A stretch of DNA of 64,000 nucleotides, taken from positions 1,099,663 through 1,163,662 of the forward strand of contig MNCI01004927.1 of NCBI GenBank assembly GCA_015680685.1. Reading direction: 5' to 3'. Origin of the DNA: Gnetum montanum (Eukaryota; Streptophyta; Gnetopsida; Gnetales; Gnetaceae). The notes under the pieces are model-generated. The model had not been told where the DNA came from, searched no databases, and was given only the letters and a program-made list of their open reading frames with translations. Below, one piece after another: positions 10,881-20,667 of this stretch; positions within the stretch are counted from its first letter, which is position 1, and each line of letters opens with the position of its first letter. The translations under genes were made by a program, and so were the position numbers.

Positions 10881-12633
10881 TGAAACACCACTAATTTCGG
10901 CCTAACACTATGAAACAAGAACAACCCAGAGCCTTTTTAGCTTTTGGGAGGAAAAAATTTGACTAAGGCATGGAACTCACACTCAGCTTGTCAAGCTAGC
11001 TTGGCCACGCTCTGCTTGTCAAGCTAGCTTACTCACACCCAGCTTGTCAAGCTAGCTTGTCCTCAGTGTGAGCAACTCCAACGACTTCAAGATCAAGTCA
11101 AAGATGGTTCAATTTGAGGGTGCTAGTCATCCTCAAGGGCCATTGTTGTCCACTTTAAGTTTTAGCATTCGGGAGTTCAGATTTAGACCAGATTGCATAA
11201 ATTTTCCTAGGTCACGCTCAGGTCACGCTGGCAACGTGGGTACAGCATGAGTGCTAAATCGTCCAGCGTGAGCAACTCCAAGAGCCTTAAAACCAAGTCA
11301 AAATGGTCTAACTTTGTAGGTGCTAGTCATCCTCAAGGTCCATTGATGACTACTTCAAGTACCAGCCTCCAGAATTCTAGACTTCAAGTCCAAAATCACA
11401 AAATTTTGTCACTCATGTCGAACTCATGCTGAGGTCACGCTGACAGCATGAGTCTAGCATGAGCTACCAAAAGTGGCTCAAATCAAGACACACTCAAGCT
11501 CATTTTTCAACATTTAGTTCACTCTCAGGGTCAATCATAGCCAGGTAATTGTTACACTCAAAGAGCAGGCTTCAAAGATAAAAATTGGTGTGAAATGTGT
11601 CATTTTCATCAGGTTACGTTAAGGTCACGCTGGCAGCGTGAGTACTGATCACGCCCAATCAAAAGCATGCCAAACACACGTTGAGGACACGCCAAGACAA
11701 AATAGACTCATGCTGGAAGCTTTTGTGGGACAGAGATGCCTCAAATAGCCACAAAATCACTCACGTTGACATCCTATAGTAGTCAATCCATGGATCAAGT
11801 GAGCCGTAGTCAAATTCTCATGTTGTACACTATCATTTTTATTGTAAATTTTCATCATTTGTGAGCTTGTCAATCTCTTATGCTTCAAATTGTATCTGCC
11901 TCCTTGGGCGTAAGCTAGCTTGCATAAGCCAACACACACTGTAAGATATAATGCATCCGGTCAAAAATGTAGCTTGCCCACACACGTCCAATTCACACAT
12001 AGCTATCCATCAAACACATGTCACATGATCCATTTTCCTCTCATCTCTCAACCTTTGATTCCATCCATGAATTTCACGCCCGAGCCTAGCCAAACCTTAT
12101 AAATACCCTGCCCATTCACATAAACCAGGTTGGCAATTTTGAAGGTTGACGGCTTAGGAAGCATCGACTAGCAACTTTGGATGCTTGGGCTGACGCGACT
12201 CCTAGCATCCAAGCACCTGTAAACACATCACTCCAGGGCTTAGCACTTGACTTGTCATCCACACACGCAACTACGCTTTGATCAATGTACATTCTTATTA
12301 AAAAATACAATATAGTTCATTATTACCTTCCATTTACATTATTTGCTTTGTTTATGCTTTGTTTACAATACAGTTCTGTATACGCTCCGTTTGCATTTCG
12401 TGCGTCACCGTTTACATTTCGTACGTCATCAGTTACGATAACCCTAGTGCTAGCCATAGGTTACGCTCAGGGAAGTCCTTGGTTGATTTGTGTGCAGACC
12501 ATCCAAGGCACTCTGCTTTTGTTTCCTTTTTCAAATTACCCTCACGCGAGGGTAGGGTCAGTTGTATCTCTTCGACAATCTTTCGGTGTTTGTTTTCCCT
12601 TCCAACCTCACGCCGATGATTTTGGTCAGCATA
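10881..12633 (+). repeat. Element C 3' LTR
   Basis: Aligns with 2509-4295 throughout. The TATAAATA box is at 12098-12105. It has three units of the CAAGCTAGCTTG array against five in the 5' LTR, plus many point differences. The two LTRs would have been identical at insertion, so C is not recent. Confidence 0.85.
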
Positions 12634-14411
12634 AAAGGACTGGTGGAAGAGAAGATCCTTCGGTCCATTGCCCTGCAATGAGGCATCTGGAGTAGGTGGC
12701 TCACTTAGTAAGTCTGCTAGAAAGGGTAGGGCTGATGTTCTCTATTGCCCGAACGTAGGTACCTGCAAGAATTGATCCTAACATCTAGGAGGTAATGGTA
12801 TCCACACAATAGTTATTTCCTAAAATCTTATAAAATGTCGCTACTTTCTTGGTATGCTTAGAAGATGGCGAGGGGGCGACAGTCCTAGTGATGCAGCACC
12901 ACGGATAGGAGGTTACGGCCGAAGTGGTTGCTGACACGATTGCTACAGCCCTCAACGCACCGGTGGCACCTGTACTAGACGTACATGGACTCGAAGATGT
13001 ACAGGCATCCACCGAGACTTCACGTAGCAGGATCGATGTAGCCTAACATGAAGAATTGTTGGACTGAGTAGTGGGAACTGAACAACCACTTCCAAATGTC
13101 TTCAACCTTCCAAACAACATCACTGCAACCTAGTTAGAGCTGCTCTCGGCAAGGGGTAAGAGCCTCATCTTGGAAGGGCAACTTGAAGCTGCTCAAGCTA
13201 ATTGTCAACGCTTGGCGATAGAAGTTTCTCAATTAAGAACCCAACTTGCCGATCTAGCTCTTCTCAATCGTGAGCTCACCAGAGATTAAGCTTTTCAACA
13301 GCTTCAAGTCAAACTTCAGATAGTTGAGGATGAGCAAGAGTCGGTGATCCTTGATAAGTCCTTAGCAGATGCTCATGCATATCATTTAAACAAGGACTTG
13401 ACAAAGGCTTGCTAGGAGAACGTCAGGTTGACCATGGAGGTTCATTGCCTGTGTAATGTTGGTGCTAAAAATGAACACATGAAAAAATTTATTCACCAAC
13501 AACAGGAAGAGCTAGCCAGGGTGAACATTGATGTGAGGAGGTTGGCCACTGAAAATCAAAATTTGTCTATGGAGGAGGTCCAAGCCTTGTGACAGAAATC
13601 AACCATTGAAATTTTCGCTTGGAAGAACAAAGCCCTTAAGTTTGAAAAAGTTAAGAATCATTACAGGGACCAAGTGGGATTACAAAAGGAAGTGAATGAG
13701 AAACAAATTCAAGTCTCAAAGGCTAAGGTGAACCAAGCGCTCCAACAGCTTTGAGAAGGAGGCGAGGTATGGCAACCCATCTTTGATGGGTTGAATGCCA
13801 ACAACCAGGTTGAGATCTACCTCAAGGAACTGCAGATTGAAGAAATGATAGAATACATAGAGTTGGCCAACCTTCACTACGCAAATCTGGCTATGCCAAC
13901 AACTAGGAGACTGCGGTCTGAACTAGAAAAGCAAGTGGCCGCCTCGTATTCTTTATACAAAGGTGAGTTCGAAGTGCACAAGGCGACAAAACAAAAATTA
14001 GAAACAGTAAATGCGGAACTTGAGGTTCTCCACACACGTTTTGATGGACAATGTGCGATCGCGGAGAACTTGGCCCATCAAATGAATGACTACTAGTAGC
14101 TACAAACATCAATTTGAGCATTCAACATCGAACGAAAATAGTTCGCAGCCTGGTTTGTCAATTTGAAAGAACTCTTCCCTACACTTCCATGCCCTTGGGA
14201 GGTTCCAGTCTCGGCACACATTGGTGAAGTTGGCTAGACAGTGAACGATCCCAGAAGCAAGGAGGAAAAAATGAGGGCCCTCTTGGAAGCTTTTTAATTG
14301 CCTCTAGAAGTTGCAGCTGCTATGGGGTAGCCATCGTTCTTGCCACCACCGCCAAATGAACCAAAAATTGGTGAAGGTTCGTCAGAACCACCGCCCCCAG
14401 GGATGGTGTGA
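12634..14411 (+). pseudogene. Element B ORF2, coiled-coil and C-terminal part, broken
   Basis: Resumes after the insertion of C. From about 13140 the frame is rich in E, K, Q, L and R with heptad-like spacing (for example LEGQLEAAQANCQRLAIEV), consistent with a long coiled coil. Stops lie near 13290, 13413, 13592 and 13753. The last clean part (13791-14096) matches element A ORF2: ELQIEEMIEYIELANLHYANLAM against ELQIQDLTEYMELANLRYANLAM. A C-terminal PWEV motif and a proline-rich tail end at TGA 14409-14411. Domain order is therefore the same as in A. Confidence 0.65.
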
Positions 14412-14640
14412 TCTTCTCCAGCAATTTTTTCATCTTTCTACATGGCAGAGAATCCAAGATCGTCAAGGTGTTCAATTTTGTCTTTGAACACCACCATTTT
14501 GTAATTTGTCCTTCTCTATACACTCGGGCACTTGGTGAGTCATGTGTGTGTATGTGTCATGTGTGTGTCTCATGTGTTGTAATAAAAAGTCCATACCTTC
14601 CAAATTGTAGAGGAACTCGAGGACGAGTTTTTACTCAGTC

Positions 14641-14649
14641 GTGGGGGTA
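14641..14649 (+). other. Element B polypurine tract
   Basis: GTGGGGGTA directly precedes the LTR. The 30 bases before it (CTCGAGGACGAGTTTTxACTCAG) are shared with A, E, F, G and H. Confidence 0.75.
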
Positions 14650-15555
14650 TGATGAAGTGCTAAATGGTCGATGCATTAACTATGCCATGTTAGGCCGTGT
14701 ATATGGGACCTCGTATACATAGTCTCATCAACGTGGCCCTGTTAACACATCCTTGCATGCGTTGACATGGCCCCATTTACGCGGAGCCTGTTTCAGGTTA
14801 TAAATAAGTGGGCTCCTGCCACACTTAGGGATCTTTTTTTGGCAGTTGTAGCAAAGCTCTTATAGTTTGTTTTCGTGAGAGTTAGAATATTTTCCAAGTG
14901 CCCGTAGTAGGTGTAAGAAATGTGTTTGGCTCTTTATTCGAGCGTTGATGTATCTGAGCCCATTGGCATGAACAACAGTAAAGACAAGCTTTTCAAGCAT
15001 TCCTTATAGCAATTGGACATAGTCATTTAATGCATTTAATAATTTAATATTTCTATGCTTTAATAGTTCCTTAAAGTTTCTATTATTATTATTTTAGTCG
15101 CTATCACTCTTTTATAGTTCGTAGAAATCATAAGTACGACCATCTCGAACGTAAACCCAACACTTGGCAACCCAGCGACGCTTAATGTTTGGTAACCCAG
15201 TAGTGGTTAGGGGATGCTCAGGATGTGCATGGAAGATGGGATTGGATACTTATGCTAGGAAGAGTTAAGATATAGATTAGGATAATTATAGATTCCGTAA
15301 TATTCCATTCCTTACTTTCCATTCCAAGAATTAGACGTGAAAAAGCCATAAAAATCATTTGCCTCAATCTCACTTAATCATCATAATCAAAACACCACAA
15401 GTGAGGTTGGGAAGACAATGACCATTCTAACATAAGGTTTTGTTGGTTAAGGTCTGGTGTATGCAAAGTACTAACAGTCTACGGAATTCAACCGAGTTGC
15501 ATGTGAACGCCCGTGATTCGCATGGTTGGACGTAAGGGTACCTAGCCACTCATCA
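14650..15555 (+). repeat. Element B 3' LTR
   Basis: Starts TGATGAAGTGC and ends GCCACTCATCA. TATAAATA is at 14799-14806. Repeated words upstream (CGATGCA, TCGTATAC, ACGTGGCCCTGT, TTGCATGCGTTGACATGGCCCC) resemble those of B's internal promoter. The 3' half carries the GGTAACCCAGTAG and GGGTACCT sequences found in the other LTRs of this group. Confidence 0.85.
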
Positions 15556-16266
15556 CCTATATTATATATCTTATGATTAATTTATAGAACTTAAGGTTCA
15601 AGACTAAATTTATATAACTTTGTATTAGAAATTAACTTTTAATGGATATTTTTGTTTTTATGAAAAATTACCTTCCACGAATAATTTAATTTTCTGAAAA
15701 AATCTAGTTTTGGCAAAGGAAAGTTTTCAATAATACCATCCATAAGAAAGCATCAATGCATATGCATGAGAATTCATCTTCCATCCTGAATAATGAGTTG
15801 CTATGATTCTATTACCCAAGATATTTCTTTCTAATATATTTTATTGTAAATTGTAGTAACTCTAATAACTTTCTTAATACTTTGAATCCTATTTCAAGTG
15901 ACTCAATCTCATCACTATTCATACTTGCTATTTGCTAAATCGAAGATCATCTATAGTATCCTTGCCATTGGATCTTTTATTCATTATCATGCATTATTTA
16001 TTTTTCAAAAATGAACTTTTGATTTTGATTCTACTTCATAGTATAAAAAAATTTCGTTGTTGGACCAAGATTTGATGAAATGTTCTTTGCAAGGAGTCAT
16101 ATGGTTGAAATGACTTCTATTTATTATACAAATTTGGGATCCAATTTCAGCAAAGATTGAATGTTGTTTTGGTGCTCAAATCCTATATTTTAACTATTAG
16201 CATACACATTTGCATTTGAAGTAGATGCTTGTGATGAATTATCCTTAATGTGTAAGGTTTCAAAAA
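15556..16266 (+). other. AT-rich DNA between elements B and A
   Basis: About 0.7 kb without an open frame of note or a recognisable repeat. It could be host intergenic DNA or an older unrecognised element. Confidence 0.5.
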
Positions 16267-16624
16267 TGATGAGTCACCATTTTAGTTGACCGCGATATCG
16301 TGTACATGATATTGCAACCTGTCTCCTCATCTATAAATAAGAGGTAGACAGATCTGATAGTTAGTTCTTCTTTAGTTTTTTTTGTAAGTTTTAAGTGTGT
16401 TAGTTTTTAGTAGTTCTTTCTCTTAACCCTGCTCTCCCAGTGCATGCCCGCAGTGTGGTGATTGTAATTGTACGACATCCTTATTCAAGTGTGACGTACT
16501 TGGACACGTACATGACTGGAAATAAAGATCGAGATTACTTCATCATTGTAGCATTCACTTAGCTTAATTATTATTTACTGCTTTCTTAATTAATCTCTTC
16601 TCACTCTAAACTCCTGTTAAACGA
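16267..16624 (+). repeat. Element A 5' LTR, 3' half and primer site deleted
   Basis: Matches the first ~365 bases of the 3' LTR at 23638, including CGCGATATCG words (16290-16315) and TATAAATA (16332-16339), up to CTCCTGTTAAACG. It then jumps to GATGGTGCTAGTTATCTAG, which in element E lies just after the primer-binding site. U5 and the primer site are therefore missing. Confidence 0.8.
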
Positions 16625-16749
16625 TGATGGTGCTAGTTATCTAGATTAGTTATATCATACAAGGTCACTGTATAGGAATTAACGATATATCTTTTAGAGA
16701 GAAATAATTATAAAAAGTCACATATAAATTCACACACAATTGCACAACC

Positions 16750-18756
16750 ATGCCTCTCCTACAAGATTACAATAATGCCACACCTAGTGAGGAAATTCAT
16801 TGGAGAACCAACGAATTATATGACAATGAAGATTGGAGCACGCAACTCGAGGTGGGGGTTTCTTATAAACATAAACGAAAGCAACGTCATTCCAACGCAT
16901 GAAAGCATAACTTACCCGATGACAATGAACCCCTACTGGCCACTACAAGCTCAACACAAATACAAGAGGTTGTTCGAATCTCTCGTAGGCATCGTAAAGA
17001 GAACCACCTACCCAAGCTCAATTTAAACAACTTCCCCAATTTTTTAGGAGGTTATGACTTAGATCCGCATCAACATTTACAAGCCTTCTATGATGCCTGT
17101 ACATGAAACAACATTGATAACAGTTGGCAAAAACTCAAGCTCTTCCCTATGACACTCGTTGGCCAAGAAAAAGTATGGTATAGATTGTTAAGACCAAATT
17201 CAATACGACGTTGGCCAAAAATGGTAGAACTTTTTAACGAAAGATATCAAACCTATGCAAGAGTGTCAGCCTTGAGGAAACAAATCCAAGAGTGGAAACA
17301 AGCACAACATGAACCCTTGGACATGGCCTTAGAAAGATATTATGCACTGTTAAACAACTGTCCAGGCCATGAGTTTTCCGAGGAAAGGCTAATGTACCAT
17401 ATCATTGATGGGCTACATGATGGAACAAAAGAGACCCTAGGGATGTATGCCCAAGGTCAACTATACGAACTACAAATCCATCAACTCCAAGAGCTTATTA
17501 AGCGGGTAGCAAAAGAAGAAGGAGAAATGGCTAGATGGGGGAGTGTTGAAAAACATCAATGGGACCAAAATCTCAACTTAACAAAGGTCCATAATCACAA
17601 AAAGGAGAAATCAACCATTCTCAAGGAGAAATCAACCATTCTCAAGGAGAAAAAACCATCTTTTCCAACATAACAATCGCTAGAAGAAGTCGAGGCAAAG
17701 ATCAATAATATGTTGGAATGGACACATAAAAAGTGTGGAGAATTTATTAATGTCATTGGAGATAGAGTTTTGACAACCTGAGAAGCAGGACAAAGTATCA
17801 ATAGACAATCGAAAAGAAGGGATAAGGAAAATAAGAGCTCAACTTCCAATCACACGTATGAATGCAACATTTTCCTGTACGATCATCCCAAGGGCCAATG
17901 CCCAATCTTGTTACATTTATATGAGCATTGGGGAAGCACGTTACATCCTGAGTTCGTACAGAGATACTGTGTTCGATCACAGTGGCAACAATCCCAATCG
18001 TGGGGGAAGCCACCCCTAAACTGGAGACACCCTTCATATCATCCAAATCCAAATGCTTATCTAGTCCAGTACTCTATTTCTCCAACTGGGCCAACATACT
18101 CTATCTCACCGCATTATCATTCTCCTTGATACTATCAGCCCATGTCCTCAACACAACCACCACCTTGTGCACCTTACACTTCTCCTAATTTTCAACATTC
18201 TCATCCTTTCCCTCCTTCTACATCACCACCAACTATTCCTAAGGTGTATGCACCACAACAACAACCCCCAAACGTTATTTGTGCTACTATTGCCAAAAGC
18301 AGTGAGAGACCTCAGCAACATCAAAGACGTCCCTTCTTTAGAAATGACCCTAGGAAGGGAAAACACAATTCCAAGGCCACTGCATCCTCCAACTCAGCAC
18401 AAATCCAACACTGTTGTGCATCCTTCTCTTCAAACCCAATGCCTCGTGTTACTTCATCAGGGCCACCAATTAACACTCCAAAAACCATACAACCTAATGA
18501 ATACAGCCATGGAGGGTGACATCCTGATCCTTGCATACCATCTTATGGTCTCAATTATCATAGTGGATCAACTCATTATTCGAAAACTACATCTTATAAA
18601 GTGCCCCACTATGCTTACTATAATCAAGTGTGTGAACCCCAATGGGGTATGTATGACCAAGCTTCGATGTTTCCAACATGCAAGGATCCTCATCTTTCAT
18701 TTATTAATCCTTGCCATGCTCAACCATTTAGTTATAGGGGATATCCATCATTTTAA
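16750..18756 (+). pseudogene. Element A gag, nearly complete, with a few stops
   Basis: About 668 codons from ATG 16750 to TAA 18754-18756, in one frame with about six internal stops. The N-terminal part has EEIHWRTNELYD. The capsid segment runs through LKLFPMTLVGQEKVWYR, RWPKMVELFNERYQTYARVS and the YYALLNNCPGHEFSEERLMY region. A 21-bp tandem duplication (KEKSTIL twice) lies near 17605-17650. The nucleocapsid knuckle reads CNIFLYDHPKGQC, with the second cysteine replaced by F, so metal binding is probably lost. The C-terminal third is P/Q/S/Y-rich and ends RGYPSF. The start was chosen because E and G align there. Only a few changes separate it from an open frame, so it is a relatively young copy. 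Confidence 0.8.
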
Positions 18757-20139
18757 TACCAAGAAGGATTAATAAATATTTTTCATTTTTCTTTAATTTT
18801 ACAACTTTTTTTTTCCAATTTTTCACTTTTCAATTTCTTGTTTTATCTTTTTGTCTTTTTACGTTTTTGTAAGTAATCTCATCTACGAATAAAACACTCA
18901 TATGGCTTCTTGGTTGAGGTGTGTTCTATGTTATCGAGTCTCGAGTGATCAATTATTTGGACAGTGAGCCCATTACACCCACTCATCCATTCTACAAATA
19001 AGAGGTTTTGATCGAGGGTACAGTGATATTTTTGACATTGTTAAAACTTAAAATTAATTTTGTGCTCATTGTACCCAGAATGAAGAAGGATGGACCAAGA
19101 GGGAATGATTAGGGTGTGACATCAAGGGGACTTGCAGATTCTCTTTGGTGATGTCTATGAGAGTTATCATGCAACGTGGTTGTACTAAGATCCTTGTAGA
19201 TCTAACGAAAAATGGGAGTAAGAGTAATCAAAAGGGCACTCAGAAATCCAATGCTATCCTAGGAGGTCCCACTGGAAACACATGCACCCATGCCTGAAGG
19301 TTGGCGGCTTCTTTGGATTCAGTAGTCAAAAAAAAAAACAAAAAGAAAATGAAAAGAAAAGTGCCACAAAACAAAAATCACTCCTCCCTTGAATAAAACG
19401 CCAAGTGATCGTACACCTTATTGTTATGGTACTCTCATAGTTGCTCATCATGGGATGAAACAATGTGATGTCACTGATTAGAGGAATGGACTTTATCCTG
19501 ATCTTGGAATGATGGGTTAATGACACATTAATCATGCTTTACATGCAAGATTCACTATGCCTTGGATTAGTTACCTCATGTCCCAATCTCTACAATCCCT
19601 TCTATAGTTCGTCTCATCTCACTGTTCATGTAATTGTAGCTCGTGTTGTGTGTAACGTAGAATTCTTACCTCATTCCGGTGATATTTACATGTGTGTGTG
19701 TTTTGTGGAACTAGTGTGGATTACATTTAACCCTTCAAGTGCCCATGGACACTTTTAAGTGTGGTTACGCAAGGGCATTAAAGGTTGGAACTTGCTTTGG
19801 GGAGGACCCACTTATGTAATTTTTGTAATTTGCACTCACGACCCATCTTCCACACACCATTTATTACCCTTAGCATATTGCCAACGATTGTCTTTCCCTT
19901 ATTACTATCCCTCTAAATTCTGATGTTCCTATGCACCATTACATGGCCTTTTTCTCTCACTTACCACCCAAGGTCTTATTGCTTAATCCTATCCACATAT
20001 CATTATTTGTGCCTTCAAAACTACCTAAATTACCCTCGACCATTTAACACATGCCACATGTCCTTAATTTCCATTTTTAATTCCAAAAAAACCTTTAAAA
20101 TTTTGTATTTTTCCCTCGGCCTAAACATCACTAGAGCCA
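18757..20139 (+). other. Element A spacer between gag and ORF2
   Basis: Non-coding. It aligns in order with the spacers of D, E, G and H through three landmarks: a GAGCCCATTACACCCACTC segment near 18965, GGTGTGACATCAAGGGGA (19113-19130) and the GGGGAGGACCCACTT block (19761-19820). A-rich and T-rich runs are frequent. I see no gene. Confidence 0.65.
19761..19820 (+). other. Conserved spacer block, copy 2 of 7
   Basis: GTGGTTACGCAAGGGCATT followed by GCTTTGGGGAGGACCCACTT. It is very close to the G copy on the other strand (49820-49880). Confidence 0.6.
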
Positions 20140-20140
20140 C

Positions 20141-20199
20141 GACATCGTGTATGCAATATCGCTACTGACGCGATATCGCGTCCCGTCTAGCTATAAATA
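20141..20199 (+). promoter_or_regulatory. Element A internal promoter with GCGATATCGC words
   Basis: Three related words precede the TATA box: GACATCGTGTATGC, AATATCGC and the perfect palindrome CGCGATATCGCG (20169-20180). TATAAATA is at 20192-20199. The LTR of the same element carries GCGATATCGCGTACGCGATA at 23662-23681, likewise upstream of TATAAATA. A second promoter of LTR design therefore stands in front of ORF2. Activity is inferred. Confidence 0.65.
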
Positions 20200-20425
20200 G
20201 CTGAACCCCCTGCAACACTTAGCATCATTTTTCACAATTCACGCGGGGGAATTTTTCGAATTTTTCTCTACAACTTGCGAGTGTGAAACCCTTGGTACTT
20301 TGATTTTTATCTCGTTTGAACCTGCTTGAACCCAGAGTGTTCAGCTTAGTTGTGGGGGAGGGACACATGTCGAATAGCACATCACATTTTTTGAATTTTT
20401 CATCGCCCAAAGGACATTATCAAGG

Positions 20426-20667
20426 GTAATTAGTTCTAACATTAAGAATAAAATGTGTCAAAAACAATTTCATCCCCTTAGCTATACCAGAAAATTAAAT
20501 TTGGAAACCACCTAAGCAGAGAGGACTCAACATTATAATCTTTTGGGGACATGTTCTTCCAATAATTAACATCACACGGAAATAAAGTAAACCTATTAGG
20601 GCAAGCACTAAGGTATAACCTAACTTTGGTAACAACCTTACTAATGCTTGGCCCCGTGTGATTGCAG
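20426..20667 (+). other. Candidate leader intron before ORF2 (element A)
   Basis: Donor-like AAGG/GTAATT near 20426, a branch-site-like CCTTACTAAT at about 20635-20644, and acceptor GTGATTGCAG ending at 20667 right before ATG. The branch-like CCTTACTAA also occurs in G at the same distance from its acceptor. Confidence 0.5.

Larger units (their letters stand above)
2509..12633 (+). mobile_element. Element C: Tat/Ogre-like Ty3/gypsy retrotransposon, pol mostly deleted
   Basis: Two long direct repeats (2509-4295 and 10881-12633) start TGAAACACCACTAATTTC and end near GTCAGCA(TA). A primer-site-like TTGGGGCTAGAAGGAGGACC follows the first, and a purine tract AAAGAGGGGCCAA precedes the second. The flanks are GAAGG (2504-2508) and AAAGG (12634-12638), a possible imperfect 5-bp target duplication. 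Inside are gag, a protease and only the C-terminal tail of integrase, so RT, RNase H and most of integrase are gone. It lies within ORF2 of element B and is therefore younger than B. Confidence 0.85.
1..15555 (+). mobile_element. Element B: Athila-like LTR retrotransposon, 5' part outside window
   Basis: Visible in order are the post-gag spacer, an internal promoter, ORF2 (split by element C), a polypurine tract and the 3' LTR. It belongs with A, E, F, G and H because it shares the spacer block at 608-660, the ORF2 start context (GATTGCAG then ATGGC) and the pre-LTR sequence ending GTGGGGGTA. Its gag and 5' LTR lie left of the window, so its full length and target duplication cannot be checked. 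Athila-lineage assignment rests on similarity to the other elements, whose RT and primer site point that way. Confidence 0.85.
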
